Below, in pieces: positions 21,832 through 34,815 of a stretch of 64,000 nt of DNA (within the stretch, counting starts at the first letter, position 1; every line of letters starts with the position of its first letter). The stretch spans positions 713,449,001 through 713,513,000 of the forward strand of contig NC_092333.1 in the NCBI RefSeq assembly GCF_046630445.1, written 5' to 3'. The position numbers and the translations under genes are program-made. This DNA is from Rutidosis leptorrhynchoides. Its lineage: Eukaryota; Streptophyta; Magnoliopsida; Asterales; Asteraceae. The notes under the pieces were generated by a model. It worked only from the letters and a program-made list of their open reading frames with translations. It was not told where the DNA came from and ran no database searches.

Positions 21832-24800
21832 TTGGTGATCAATGATGAGGCCAAGCAATCCAACGAAGTTGTCTCAGGTACTTTCATGGTTAACTCTAAT
21901 CCGGCAAGGATCCTATTTGATAGCAGTGCTAATTTGTCGTTTGTTTCTCCAAGATTCGTGCCTAAACTAAATAAGCCGCTAGCTAAGTTGAGTCATCCGG
22001 TAGAAGTTGAAATAACGGATGGTAAGGCGGTGCTAGGGGTTGATGTGTGTAATGATTGTGATATTGTGTTTGGTTCCGAAACGTTTAAAATTGATCGTAT
22101 CCCGGTGACCTTGGGTGAATTTGATATTGTCGTTGGTATGGATTGGCTCGATCGTTATAGAGCCGATATTGCATGCCATGAGAAATCTATTCGTGTGAAG
22201 ACCCCAAGTGGGGGAGAGTTAATTATTCATGGCGAGAGACGGAGAAGACTTGTGCCATTATGCACTTATGCACGGGCACGTCGTTTTCTTGTTAGTGGTG
22301 GCATGGATTTTCTTGCTCGTGTAGTTGATACTCGTGAAGAGCCACCACCCATTCGTGAAATTCCGGTGGTTAGTGAATTTGAAGACGTTTTTCTAGATGA
22401 ATTGCCGGGTGTTCCGGCGGAAAGACAAGTTGAATTTTGCATTGAGTTGGTTCCGGGGGCTACTCCCATTGCTAAAACTCCTTATCGTTTAGCACCAACG
22501 GAGATGCAAGAGTTGTTAAATCAAACCCAAGAGTTGCTTGAAAAGTGTTTTATTCGACCGAGTGCTTCACCATGGGGCGCTCCGGTTTTATTCGTGAAGA
22601 AGAAGGATGGTAGTATGCGGATGTGCATCGATTATCGGGAGTTGAATAAAGTGATGATAAAGAATTGTTATCCATTGCCTCGGATTGACGATTTGTTTGA
22701 CCAACTCCAAGGTGCAACGTATTTCTCTAAGATTGACCTACGGTCCGGCTATCACCAAATGCGGGTCCGTGAGGAAGATATTGAGAAAACGGCTTTTCGA
22801 ACGCGTTACGGGCATTATGAGTTTGTAGTTATGCCTTTTGGTCTTACGAATGCACCGGCGGCATTCATGGATCTTATGAACCGAGTGTGCCAACCTATGT
22901 TGGACAAGTCGGTGATTGTGTTCATTGACGACATACTTGTCTATTCGAAGAGTATGAAGGAACATGAACATCATTTGCGTGGTGTGTTGAAGACGTTGCG
23001 GAAGGAGAAGTTGTATGCAAAATTATCCAAATGTGAATTTTGGCTAAGGGAAGTTCAATTCCTTGGCCATATTGTGAACAAGGATGGTATTCAAGTAGAT
23101 CCGGGGTAGATTGAGACGGTGAAGAGTTGGGGACGACCGACTACGCCTACGGAAATCTGAAGTTTTCTCGGATTGACCGGTTATTATCGTCGGTTTATCC
23201 AAGACTTTTCTAAAATCACTTCTCCATTGACAAAATTAACGAGAAAGAACGCGAGATTTAATTGGGAAAACGAGCAAGAAATTGCTTTCCAATTGTTAAA
23301 AGAAAAGTTATGTCAAGCTCCGGTTTTAGTGTTGCCGAAAGGTGTAGAAGACATGACGGTTTCTGTGATGCTTCTTTAAATGGGATCGGTTGTGTTCTAA
23401 TGCAACGAGGTAAAGTCATCGCGTATGCCTCTCGACAATTAAAGGAACACTCATGATCTTGAGTTGGTGGCGTTGTACATGCGTTGAAAATTTGGCACAA
23501 TTACTTGTATCGTGTCAAGTGTACGATTTATTTGGATCACAAGAGCTTAAAACATCTTTTTGATCAACGAGATTTGAATTATCGTCAACGAAGATGGATG
23601 GATGTGGTGAAAGACTATGATTGTGAAATACTTTATCATCCGGGTAAGGCGAATGTGGTCGCAGATGCGTTAATTCGGAAGAGTCAACATCCGGCGATAC
23701 GAGTAGGATCGTTACGCATGATTATTACTAACGATTTTCTTGTAAAGCTTGGTGAGATTCAAATTGAAGCTTTTGTTAACAACAAACATGAGGAACGAAT
23801 CGTGGGCCAAACGGAGTTTATTACCTTAGGCCCGCATGGTTTGTTGTCCTTTCAAGGACGAGTGTGGGTGCCTAGAATGGGAGATTTCCGACGAGTGCTA
23901 CTTGATGAAGCACATAAGTCAAACTATTCCATTCATCCGGGCGCTACGAAAATGTATCTTGATTTAAAGAAGGAGTATTGGTGGTCGGGCATGAAACGTG
24001 ATGTTGTAAAGTATGTTGAACAATGCGTCACGTGTTTGCAAGCTAAAGCCGAACACCAAAAGCCGTATGGTATGTTACAACTGTTGGAAATTCTGAAATG
24101 GAAATGGGAGCACATTACCATGGATTTCATCACAAAGTTACCAAAGACGGCGAGAACCCAATTTGACTCGATTTGGGTAATAGTTGATCGATTGACGAAA
24201 AGTGCCTTGTTTCTTCCCATTCGGGAAGCGATATCGTTGGAGACCTTGGCTAAGTTGTTTATCAAGGAGGTAATATCTAGACACGGGGTTCCTATATTTA
24301 TTATTTCAGATCGAGATACTCGTTTCACATCTCGGATTTGGGAGAAGTTTCATGAAGATATGGGTACACAATTGAAATTGAGCACAGTGTATCATCCTCA
24401 AACGGACAGTCAAACCAAACGTACGAATCAAACATTGGAGGATATGTTACGGGCATGTATTATTGATTTCGGTGGCAGTTGGGATGAGCACTTACCTTTG
24501 GTGGAATTTTCGTACAATAATAGTTATCATACTAGTATTGGGATGCCACCTTACGAGATGCTTTATGGGCGTAGGTATCGAACCCCGATTTGTTGGGGTG
24601 AAGTGTGTCAAAGAGAAATCGAGAGTACCGATTTGGTTTTAGAGACGAATAGCAAGATTGAAATGATTCGGACTCATTTGAAAAAGGCCCAAGATAGACA
24701 AAAATCTTATGTCGATAAGCGTAGATGACAAATTGATTTCCAAGAAGGTGACATGGTGATGCTTAAGGTTTCGCCATGGAAAGGTGTTAATCGGTTTCGA

Positions 24801-25206
24801 AAACGAGGAAAGTTAGCTCCTCGGTTTATTGGACCATTCAAGATTTTAGCTCGCGTTGGTGAAGTTGCGTATCGTTTGGAATTACCCGAAGAGCTTCGGG
24901 GATCCATAATACATTTCATGTTTCCCACCTCCGTAAGTGTCTTGCGGATGATTCTTCATGGATGCCATTAGACGAAATTGAACTAAAGAACAAGTTAGAG
25001 TATGTTGAGGAGCCGGTTGCTATACTCGATGAAAAAGTGAAAACGTTGAGAAATAAAGAGGTGAGAACTTTTAAGGTTCAATGGCGTCGAAGTATAGGTT
25101 CCGAGTTTACGTGGGAATCCGAAGAGTTTGTTTTGGTCTATCTTCCTGCTTGTCATGCGGCTTGGATTGCGAGGATGCAATCCGGTTTAAGTGGGGGAGA
25201 GTTGTA
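21832..25206 (+). pseudogene. Tekay-2 pol
   Basis: Same family and order as Tekay-1. The protease motif is DSSA (nt 21919-21930) instead of DSGA, so its active site is altered. RT with FIDD is readable to 23106, where TAG (AAG in Tekay-1) stops it. A TGA follows at 23158. RNase H has small indels near 23365 and 23450. Integrase is open in 23484-24728 but carries the same Glu-to-Lys change as Tekay-1 (AAA 24417-24419, in TDSQTKRT). TGA at 24726 and a one-base deletion near 24895 break the chromodomain tail, which ends at 25206. Confidence 0.9.
25189..25202 (+). other. Polypurine tract of Tekay-2
   Basis: AAGTGGGGGAGAGT, directly before the 3' LTR. Confidence 0.88.
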
Positions 25207-26004
25207 AGATCATGTTTTCTCAGGTGTTTGGGACGCCATCCAAAAATATGGGACGCCGTCCAATTGTAAAGGGCTGGACGCCGTCCAGAATCCTGGACAC
25301 CGTCCAGTTGAACTGGCGGGCCAGCTGTGTTCTTTTAGATATTAAATGGGGGTAGTTTGGTCTTTTCACTTGTTGAACGAATCTAAGGCCACTAGATCAG
25401 TTCTAGGAGCCTCATTTACTCCACTTTCAACAACCTCCTCCTTCCACTTCAATTCTAGAGAGAGAGAGAGTGATTCTTGTGTGAGAAAGCTCACATCGAG
25501 GAAGAAGTTGATTTCGGGCCAAAGCGCGTGTGTTAAAGTTGTTCATCTAATCACTAGCTTCGTTGTGATTGTGGTGGTATGCTCTAATCTTGATCTCCTT
25601 ATTTTAATTTGTTTAAGGGTTAGGGTTTGGGTTAGTGATGAACACAAAAACCATATTTGGTGATTTTGGGTGTTCTTGGGTAAGATTGGGTCATGAGGAC
25701 CCAAGGATGACTAACCTAGGGTTTTGGAAATGTTAAATGGATTTATGAGTCATAATTGGTTAGTTAATTACTAGCACACCTAGTTATTAAGCAAATGGGT
25801 GTTAATTGGGTTAGTGGATGACCCAAAATGGGTGTGTGACTTTAAAATGGTCAAATGGGTAACAATTGACCTAGTTGGGAAAGATGGGTATGAAATACCT
25901 TAATTGTGTATTAGTTAGTGTTGTGGACCTTAGTCACTAGCTTTTAGTGATATGTGATGGTCTTGACCTTAAATGGACGGTTGGTGAAATTGGGGCATTT
26001 AATG
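25203..26004 (+). repeat. 3' LTR of Tekay-2, first part
   Basis: TGTAAGATCATG onward, parallel to 18428-19230, cut at TAATG by the reverse-strand solo LTR. Confidence 0.92.
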
Positions 26005-27835
26005 TGTGACGCCCCGTACAAAACCATCGTGTACGGTTCATCAACAACAGGATCATTACAAGGTCAAACACTATATGCTGTTTGAAAACCAGTTTTGCAT
26101 TCATAAAAAGATAGCGTTTTACAAAAGATAACGTGCTTCTTATGAATAGAAGCGTTAGCATAAGTATGTGACCCAAAGGTCGTTACAAAGCCATTGTTTG
26201 AAAAATAACGTAAGTTACGAATGCAAAAGAAAAGTTCCATGATTGAGACATCTCTAAGTAATGCAGCGGAAATCTAACACAGCAGGTCCATAACAGCAAG
26301 TCTATAACACCAAGACAGCAAGTCTAATAGTGGAAGCAACAACGTCTAAGCACCTGAGAAATACATGCTTAAAAAGTCAACATGAATGTTGGTGAGCTAT
26401 AGTTTGTTTGTAATCAGTAATGTAGACCACGAGATTTTAGTGCTTCAACAAGCAGTTTAAATCAGTAATTCGAATCAGTATGATAAAGTATATGCTTATC
26501 CGTGGACACCCGGTAACTAACTTAACGTAATAATAATACCCCCTAAAAGTACACTTGGCGAGTGCGTATTTCCTCGAAGTATCAAACACCCTTTAAATGC
26601 TAGCGCGACTGTAACACCCAAATATTTATGGTACTTAGAGTTAAAATGATGTGCGTATAATGGGTGAAGCGTGGTATAAATCAAAAAGGTCAGAATCGGT
26701 TCAGCACTGTAGTGCGCGCCGCGCACCCTTTAGGTGTGCTCTCGGCGCACTTGCCCAGCGACAGAATTCTACTTTTTCTAATTTTGAGTTTAATGAAGGG
26801 TAATTTGGTCATTTCACTTGAGGCCGGATCTGTGAGCTTTATCAGTTGGTTTGGATCCAACTTTAGATCATTTTCACATCCATTCATCACTCTCATCCAT
26901 TCTTAGAGAGAGAGAGAGAGAGAGAAGTCTAGAGAGAGATTTGGGGTTTTGGAGAAGAAGGATCTTGAATTGATCATAGTCTCGGGTTTTAAAGTTGATC
27001 ACCTCGTTCCTAGCTACATTTTAGTTGTTGTGGTAAGTTCTAACTCCGAATTTCATTGTTTGAATTGATATTCAAAGTTAGGGTTTGAACTTGATTTGTA
27101 GAGAAACCCATTTAAAACTCTTGAAGTGAGTTTGTTGATGCTAGTAATCGGGTTTATTGTTATTGTTAGTGGATATTGGGTTGATGAACAAATTGGTCTT
27201 ATTTATGACTTGTAATTGGGTTTAATCACTAAGTTTAGTGATTATGGAAGTATTGGAACCCTTTTGATGTGTTTGAAAGACTAATTTTGGAATTGAGTCA
27301 AAATTAGGGTTTTTGGGTGATTTTGAGATTTATAAGTGTTAAACACTTAAGTTTGGGTTCATTTGGCTTATTAGGACCATTTTCACTTGTGATTAGTGAT
27401 TAGTGGTTAGTTTGGACGCGTTTGGTGTTTGTAAGTGCAATTGGTCGAATTTGCACTAAGTGTCGAATTGAGTTGGTTGTAAATCCACTCTAAGTGTGTT
27501 ATTGTATTTGTGATAATGGATTAGGTACTTTCCATTAACGTGTTGCGGAATTACTCGTTGCATTCATCAAGACGAAAAGGTAAGTGTTAATATTCTATAT
27601 GCATATGTATGTGTAGGATGGGTGCGGGTCGGGTGAAGTGGTTCTCAGTTATAGAGCTCACTTCACATATAGGTGGATTTGATGGACTTGTGTACATGTC
27701 CAATTGGCACGGTTGTGCTTTTTGGTTGACCACCTTTGGCGAGGTGCACACTTCGTGTGTACATTATCACATGGGCTTGTGAGTGGAATAATTATATATG
27801 TATGTATATGATTTATTTACTTGTGGGGTATGGGT

Positions 27836-28095
27836 TAAAGTTCGATGTTGACGATACCATATCCTAGAATATATCATTGGTTCGTTTTGATGAGGGTTTA
27901 AGTTCGATGTTGACGATACCTCATGTATGGATTTAAAGTTCGATGTTGACGAAGCCATACCGCTATTGTAGTGAAATTCGATGAGGGTTTAAGTTCGATG
28001 TTGACGATACCTCATATGTGGGTTTAAGTTCGATGTTGACGATACCACATTTATTAGGACGAATGGGAATTAAGTTCGATATTGACGATACCATT
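27836..28095 (+). repeat. Minisatellite, TTCGATGTTGACGATACC type
   Basis: About six spaced copies in the 5' LTR; the same array recurs at 34478-34735 in the 3' LTR. Confidence 0.9.
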
Positions 28096-28360
28096 CGTTG
28101 GGCTAGCCTTGAGATCTTGAATACATTTGGATGCGACATATTTTGGTCAAACGTCATGATAAAGACTTATGACCATGTAATGGGACCTACGTAGACGGCG
28201 CCGTCAAACATGATTTGGTCGGGTCGCTACAGATTATATAACCCCAATGGCGAAGGGTTAATATTGTGATGCGGACTTAGATATAACCCCAATGACGAAG
28301 GGTAGTATTGTGAGTGAAATAATTATGCATGTATGTATATAGTGTATTTATTTGTGAATG

Positions 28361-28755
28361 TTATGGTATGAACCAACGAGCCGGTAGTACCATAACATGT
28401 TTGTGACGAGTGTCATGATGTGAACCACGAGCCGGCAGCATCGAGTGTGAACCACGAGCCGGTAGCACTATAAAATAATCGAGTGTGAACCACGAGCCGG
28501 TAGCACTATAAAATAATTGATGTGAATCACGAGCCGGTAGCATCGAGTGTGAACCACGAGCCGGTAGCACTATAAAATAATTGATGTGAACCACGAGCGG
28601 TAGCATCGAGTGTGAACCACGAGCCGGTAGCACTATAAAATAATTGATGTGAACCACGAGCCGGTAGCATCGAATGTGAACCACGAGCCGGTAGCACTAT
28701 AAAAGAGTATGACTCAATTGCGTATGGTGTGAACCACGAGCCGGTAGCACCATAG
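28361..28755 (+). repeat. Minisatellite, GAACCACGAGCCGGTAGCA type, in the TR-GAG 5' LTR
   Basis: About eleven copies, absent from the 3' LTR of the same element. It is closest to the Tekay-1 form (no extra G after CAC). Confidence 0.9.
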
Positions 28756-29564
28756 CGTTATGGTTAACCTTGGGAGTTTTACGCGTTGTTATATATATAT
28801 TGTATACGTATAATGTTGTATTGACGTGATGTTCCTAACCTTCTGGTTGTAGCTTATTGGCATTGTTCGCAACATTGTTTGCGAACTTACTATATTGTTG
28901 GTGTTGTTAGCTTGTGCTTAGTGAACGTACGGTATGCTAGGTTTAGCTTGCCTTATACTTGGATGCTTCGGTATGCGCTATTTGATTATTATTGTGGCAT
29001 GTCCATTTTATACATATATATGTATGTAGTATATTCTCACTCACTAAGCGTTAGCTTACCCTCTCGTTGTTTACATTTTTATAGATTGAATGGATGCGGT
29101 GATTCGGGTAAGCGCGGGGACTAGTGGACTTGCGTAATTGCTTTAGAAGACTTGCTTTTGGATTTGATTAGGATTGGGTAGCGTGTCCCCAATCTCATGC
29201 TCGGTCTATGTTTTGTATAAACTAATGGGTCGAAATAGTCACTTGTGGTATTTTGGGTCGATGTAGGCCTGGTGTCGTAAAACTCGGTTTTTATTCTGAA
29301 AAACTCTTAGTTTAACTTATTGTAATATATTGTGAAAGTGTTTTCATTTAAAAGTGTCGGGAAGCGGGTTTTCGCCCGCGTGTGTTTGAAAAACTGATCA
29401 GAACGTTTTAGTGCATTTGGACGCCGTCCTATATGGCTGGACGCCGTCCTGTCCTTTATAACTGGACGCCCTCCAGATATCTAGACGCCGTCCAGATCAA
29501 CTGTTCCAGAATTTTTTTTTTTGTGGCACGTTTTCGGATGGTTAACGGATTGGGTTGTTACAAG

Positions 29565-29576
29565 TGGTATCAGAGC
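29565..29576 (+). other. Primer-binding site of the TR-GAG element
   Basis: TGGTATCAGAGC two bases after the LTR, followed by a leader very like that of Tekay-2 (GGTCTAAGGGATTTAGG). Confidence 0.92.
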
Positions 29577-30002
29577 ATGGTCTAAGGGATTTAGGTGACT
29601 TGAGATAGGTGCCTAGACTTAGACTTTTGTGTGTGCTTAATTTGTTGCGGGACTTGTAGGATTACGGGTCGGAACAGGTTATAGTTAGTGCCTTGTTTGT
29701 AGGTGGACTAACGTCGATATTGGTAATGCGAATATTATTAATATATTAATTGTGTTGTGATAATAATTCTCGCATATGTGTATATCGCGTAGAATTTTGT
29801 TTGTGTTTGTTTATATCATCGAGCGAGGCGGTCGTTGTACTAACGAGTTGATACGGCGTGTGTGCGTAATAAGGACTTGCAAACCTTATTACGGGTGCAA
29901 ATCGTGTCTAGCAAGTGATGTACGACGAGTGTTTAGCAAGATGGGGCGGTGTTGTGTGTGTGCTTTATACGTTCGTGATCTAATCGCTTTGTATTCCTTG
30001 GA
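29577..30002 (+). other. TR-GAG leader
   Basis: Untranslated leader of about 430 bases before gag, similar in its first 70 bases to the Tekay-2 leader. The small frame at 29776-30030 overlaps gag and is not conserved. Confidence 0.6.
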
Positions 30003-30944
30003 ATGGCGACGGGAAACAGGATCGAGATGAACAACGTGGAGTTTAACGCTAGAGTTGTGGCCGCCGTTGCGGAGCAAGTGGGTGCGTTACGGGAAGAAAT
30101 GGATAGGAAGTATTCCGAACTTCAAAGTTGTGGTGATATGGAGCGTTGTCTTAAGAGCTTCATGAGGACTAAACCCCCGATGTATGATGGGAAACCGGAT
30201 CCTTTGGTGAGCACAACTTGGGTCTCGGATGTCGAAGGGTATTTTCGTACTACTGATTGCCCTTCCGAGAAAAAGACAAGACTCGCTACTAGTTTGTTGC
30301 GGGGTAGGGCGAAGGATTGGTTGTATGGTAAGATTGTTATTGTCGGTGGTGAAACGTTTATGACTTTATCGTGGGACGAGTTTAAGAAGGAATTCTTCGA
30401 GGAGTTCCGGACTTCTGCCGATTTGTGGGAGTTGCGTAATGAGTTGCGAAAATTGCGACAAGGATCTATGGATTTGAATACTCTCAAGACGACCTTTATG
30501 GCGAAGGCTCGTTTTTGCCTGGAGTATTTGGGGAATGATCGTTTGTTGATGGGGGATTTCTATCGGACCTTGAATGATGACTTAAAGAGTAAAATTAGCC
30601 GAGGTCACGCGAAATCGTTTGCGGAATTATTCGCCGTGGCTAGAGGTTTCGAGTCGTATACGCGATCAAAGATTTGTGAACCTTCAAGTGAGAGAAGGGT
30701 TGTTTGGTATGGTGCTCCGAGTAAGAGGACTAAGGGTCCGAGTGTGAGCACGGGTGGTACACGGACGGGTATATTGGATTCTAGTGCGTCTAGATGTTAT
30801 AATTGTGGCGTGAGGGGTCACAAGTCTTGGGAATGTTCGGTACCAAAGGGTGATGGCACGGTGTGCTTCAATTGCCAAGAAGAAGGACATCGTAAGTCGG
30901 AATGTCCCGAGTTAGCGGGGACGGGTGCGGCAAGGAGACGTTAA
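30003..30944 (+). CDS. Intact gag protein of the TR-GAG element (313 aa)
   Basis: This would form virus-like particles and package element RNA in the cytoplasm. The N-terminus (MATGNRIEMNNVEF) is a short helical segment. The Retrotrans_gag domain spans about residues 55-210, with MYDGKPDPLVSTTWV, LLRGRAKDWLYGK, WDEFKKEFFEEFRTSADLW and LRQGSMDLNTLKTTFM. A basic linker follows. Two CCHC knuckles close it: CYNCGVRGHKSWEC (about 263-276) and CFNCQEEGHRKSEC (about 290-303). The frame has no stop or shift and ends in TAA without entering a protease. This is the only undamaged gag in the window, which suggests recent function, with enzymes supplied in trans. Confidence 0.9.
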   Translation: MATGNRIEMNNVEFNARVVAAVAEQVGALREEMDRKYSELQSCGDMERCLKSFMRTKPPMYDGKPDPLVSTTWVSDVEGYFRTTDCPSEKKTRLATSLLRGRAKDWLYGKIVIVGGETFMTLSWDEFKKEFFEEFRTSADLWELRNELRKLRQGSMDLNTLKTTFMAKARFCLEYLGNDRLLMGDFYRTLNDDLKSKISRGHAKSFAELFAVARGFESYTRSKICEPSSERRVVWYGAPSKRTKGPSVSTGGTRTGILDSSASRCYNCGVRGHKSWECSVPKGDGTVCFNCQEEGHRKSECPELAGTGAARRR

Positions 30945-32154
30945 GGTACATTTCGTTTTAATAAATATGTCCTTTGATTATTTATTATGTACCGTTTGGA
31001 TTCGGGTTTGTTAAATGCATTGTGTTGTGCATGTTATGGTTATGGGTGACGTTCCTAATGGAAGTACCCTAGGGTGACGTTTTGATTGTCGGGCGAAGGG
31101 CGTAAGACTTGGTGCAACCAAGCATTCCTTGATATTTGTAGAGTGTTTATACCAAGCCATGGGTATGGGCTTTGGTGTTCGGATGTTAGAGCGTGTTCGC
31201 TCTCGTGTTGAAGTGATGAACCATGAGGTTCGTCGGGAGGATTGATACCCTTGAGATCGAGTGTTTTGGATCTCGATGTATGTTGGTAAAGGAGTCTAGG
31301 TGACGCGACATTAGGTGCCTCTTTTATACCTACTAGCGTGGTGTTCGACTCTGATTGTGTTGTGGTTACATTGTACTTAGGGTACCGAGGTGAAACCCTT
31401 AGGTACATGAGTGACTAGGTGAAGTTGACAAACTATAGCAATTGGATGATTGCAAGAGTAGAGTTTGTGTAATTTGTGGTACACTTTTTGTTCGAAGTGT
31501 TTAAGGATAGGTTAAGATCCTTAGTATGCTCATGGTTGGAGCATGATGTGGGGGTGGGTCGTGTAAACCCAATTGTTAGTAAAGTCTACCTTCCTGAAGC
31601 ATTGAACGGTCGTACAAGGTGCGTGTGGTGTTGGTTCTGTGTCGTTGTTTAAATAAAGCCAACGGGTGACGGTGAACGTAAATTTCTTGTGTGCGAAGTG
31701 AATTCGTGAGAATTCGAGTGTTATGACCGATGGAGAGATTGGTCACGTATGATGGATAATGGTAATTATCGCGGATGATGTTACCGCGGTGAGGTGGTTA
31801 TGGAACGTAGTTCCAAGTGGGGGAGTTACACCCCCGCACGAGAAGGTTTTAGTGTGAGATTTCGGATGATGCTCTTAGTAGATCCGGAATTTTTGTCGGG
31901 ACCTAGATTTGGTCGATTTGTGGTAGAAGTACAATTTCGGTTAAATTGTACTTATGATTTTGGATTTGAATTACCCCCGAGGTGGTAATGTGGTAAATCT
32001 CGTTGAGAGATAATGGACGTGTTTGACGAGCAAGGTGAAATCCCTCGGCTAAGGGATGTGCGTGTCGGATTCTCTTCTAGAGAATTGCTGTATGTACCTA
32101 TGTGCGATATAGGTGGTTCTTGCTAGATTGTGTTAGTGTTGTGTACGCGTACAT

Positions 32155-32345
32155 ATGGTGATGGTTAGTGGTATCCGTTAGGATTCACTAGGGTGTAGTA
32201 GTGCGTGATGTTACACTACTTGTTGATCGAGGCCAAAAGAGCGTGTGTTGATGGTTAGTGTATTCCGTTAGGATGCACTATGGTGTAGCAGTGCGCGATG
32301 TTACACTACTCGTCGTGATGGAGGCCAAAAGAGCGTGTGTGATGG
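32155..32345 (+). repeat. Two-copy tandem repeat (about 90 bp unit)
   Basis: Both copies run from GATGGTTAGTG through GTGATGTTACACTACT-like sequence to GAGGCCAAAAGAGCGTGTGT. Confidence 0.85.
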
Positions 32346-32564
32346 GAGTAGTGTTATATTGGCATGGTATAACATTATCGGAAAATGCGAGTACCGGTGG
32401 GAAATGCGAGTACCATTCCTGTGTTGAGATCGTGGATCGCGTGTGTTTGCGAATTCACGATGACGCGTGTAGTTTCGATCATCTTATTGTGGAAGTGAAT
32501 CGCGTGTAGTTCGGATTCACTAAGGCGAGTGTGTTTTCGGCCAGCCTTCGTGTTGTTTGATCTA

Positions 32565-32715
32565 TCGGTTGTGTTATACACCGATGGTGGGGTCGTAAGG
32601 ACCATGTCGTTTAATCTATTGGTTGTTTTATACATCAATGGTGGGGTCGTAAGGACCATGTTGCGGGAACTATCAGTTGTTTTATACACCGATGGTGGCG
32701 TCGTGAGGACCATGT
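32565..32715 (+). repeat. Three-copy tandem repeat (about 57-60 bp unit)
   Basis: Copies share GGTTGTTTTATACA, CGATGGTGGGGTCGT and AAGGACCATGT; the unit stays open in one forward frame (VVLYTDGGVVRTM) but has no wider frame around it. Confidence 0.85.
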
Positions 32716-33246
32716 TGTGAGAATAGTGATGCGATAGCCGTGTTTCGCTCACATGTTGTTACGGGTGTGACGATAGTCAATTTTGTACACCTTTGGATTT
32801 GCGTTGCCATAGTCGTTGTGGACGCTATCGGTTTTAGCCGTTTGTTTATGATGTTACGGTAGTTGTGTAGTGGTCGTATTGCGCACTACAAGGGATGTTT
32901 AGTGATCGGTGTTATCCGTAAGGATTCGTTTGGTTCGGTCTTCATTGTTTCGGGTTGTTGACCTTAATTTGAGACTTGGTTGCTTTTAGCGTTGTACTTG
33001 GTAAGGGTACGCTAAGGGATTGATATCTCGGTACGAGATTGGTTGAGTTTTCCCGATGTTAGGGAGTGAGCATGGTTTTAGTGCTTGGAATTGTGGATTT
33101 ATAAATAGCGGGGGACGATTTCATTGTTAAGGGCGATTCGTTGGGAAGAATTGTCTAGGAAAGTCGGTTTGGGACTTATATCGAGGACAACGGAGTGTAG
33201 GTCCGGGCGTTTAAGTGACGAGGATCACGAGGACGTGATCGATTTT

Positions 33247-33260
33247 AAGTGGGGGAGAGT
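33247..33260 (+). other. Polypurine tract of the TR-GAG element
   Basis: AAGTGGGGGAGAGT before TGTAACACCC, identical to the Tekay tract. Confidence 0.88.
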
Positions 33261-34477
33261 TGTAACACCCAAATATTTATGGTACTTAGAGTTAAAATGA
33301 TGTGCATATAATGGGTGAAGCGTGGTATAAATCAAAAAGGTCAGAATCGGTTCAGCACTGTAGTGCGCGCCGCGTACCCTTTAGGTGTGCGCTCGGCGCA
33401 CTTGCCCAGCGACAGAATTCTACTTTTTCTAATTTTGAGTTTAATGAAAGGTAATTTGGTCATTTCACTTGAGGCCGGATCTGTGAGCTTTATCAGTTGG
33501 TTTGGATCCAACTTTGGATCATTTTCACATCCATTCATCACTCTCATCCATTCTTAGAGAGAGAGAAGTCTAGAGAGAGATTTGGGGTTTTGGAGAAGAA
33601 GGAGCTTGAATTGTTCATAGTCTCGGGTTTTAAAGTTGTTCACCTCGTTCCTAGCTACGTTTTGGTTGTTGTGGTAAGTTCTAACTCCGAATTTCATTGT
33701 TTGAATTGATATTCAAAGTTAGGGTTTGAACTTGATTTGTAGAGAAACCCATTTAAAACTCTTGAAGTGAGTTTGTTGATGCTAGTAATCGGGTTTATTG
33801 TTATTGTTGGTGGATTTTGGGTTGGTGAACAAATTGGTTTTATTTATGACTTGTAATTGGGTTTAATCACTAAGTTTAGTGATTATGGAAGTATTGGAAC
33901 CCTTTTGATGTGTTTGAAAGACGAATTTTGGAATTGAGTCAAAATTAGGGTTTTTGGGTGATTTTGAGATTTATAAGTGTTAAACACTTAAGTTTGGGTT
34001 CATTTGGCTTATTAGGACCATTTTCACTTGTGATTAGTGATTAGTGGTTAGTTTGGACGCGTTTGGTGTTTGTAAGTGCAATTGGTCGAATTTGCACTAA
34101 GTGTCGAATTGAGTTGGTTGTAAATCCACTCTAAGTGTGTTATTGTATTTGTGATAATGGATTAGGTACTTTCCATTGACGTGTTGCGGAATTACTCGTT
34201 GCATTCATCAAGACGAAAAGGTAAGTGTTAATATTCTATATGCATATGTATGTGTAGGATGGGTGCGGGTCGGGTGAAGTGGTTCTCAGTTATAGAGCTC
34301 ACTTCACATATAGGTGGATTTGATGGACTTGTGTACATGTCCAATTGGCACGGTTGTGCGTTTTGGTTGACCACCTTTGGCGAGGTGCACACTTCGTGTG
34401 TACATTATCACATGGGCTTGTGAGTGGAATAATTATATATGTATGTATATGATTTATTTACTTGTGGGGTATGGGTT

Positions 34478-34735
34478 AAAGTTCGATGTTGACGATACCA
34501 TATCCTAGAATATATCATTGGTTCGTTTTGATGAGGGTTTAAGTTCGATGTTGACGATACCTCATGTATGGATTTAAAGTTCGATGTTGACGAAGCCATA
34601 CCGCTATTGTAGTGAAATTCGATGAGGGTTTAAGTTCGATGTTGACGATACCTCATATGTGGGTTTAAGTTTGATGTTGACGATACCACATTTATTAGGA
34701 CGAATGGGAATTAAGTTCGATGTTGACGATACCAT
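34478..34735 (+). repeat. Minisatellite, TTCGATGTTGACGATACC type, in the TR-GAG 3' LTR
   Basis: Same array as at 27836-28095, with single-base differences only. Confidence 0.9.
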
Positions 34736-34815
34736 TCGTTGGGCTAGCCTTGAGATCTTGAATACATTTGGATGTTGTGAACATCGATGTTTGTCGTATT
34801 ATTGTTATATATATT

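Larger units (their letters stand above)
26610..29562 (+). repeat. 5' LTR of the TR-GAG element, chimeric (2,953 bp)
   Basis: Bases 26610-28133 match the 3' LTR 33261-34774 closely. After that the two part: this LTR continues with extra sequence, a GAACCACGAGCCGG minisatellite and a GGACGCCGTCC end, while the 3' LTR has neither. Confidence 0.85.
30945..33246 (+). other. Non-coding interior of the TR-GAG element
   Basis: About 2.3 kb where pol would be. No frame above about 125 codons and no RT, RNase H or integrase motif. It contains two local tandem repeats (32155-32345 and 32565-32715). Its final bases resemble the pol 3' end. Confidence 0.8.

Noticed and set aside
28361-28684. A reverse-strand frame of repeated residues
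   Set aside because: It is a translation of the LTR minisatellite.
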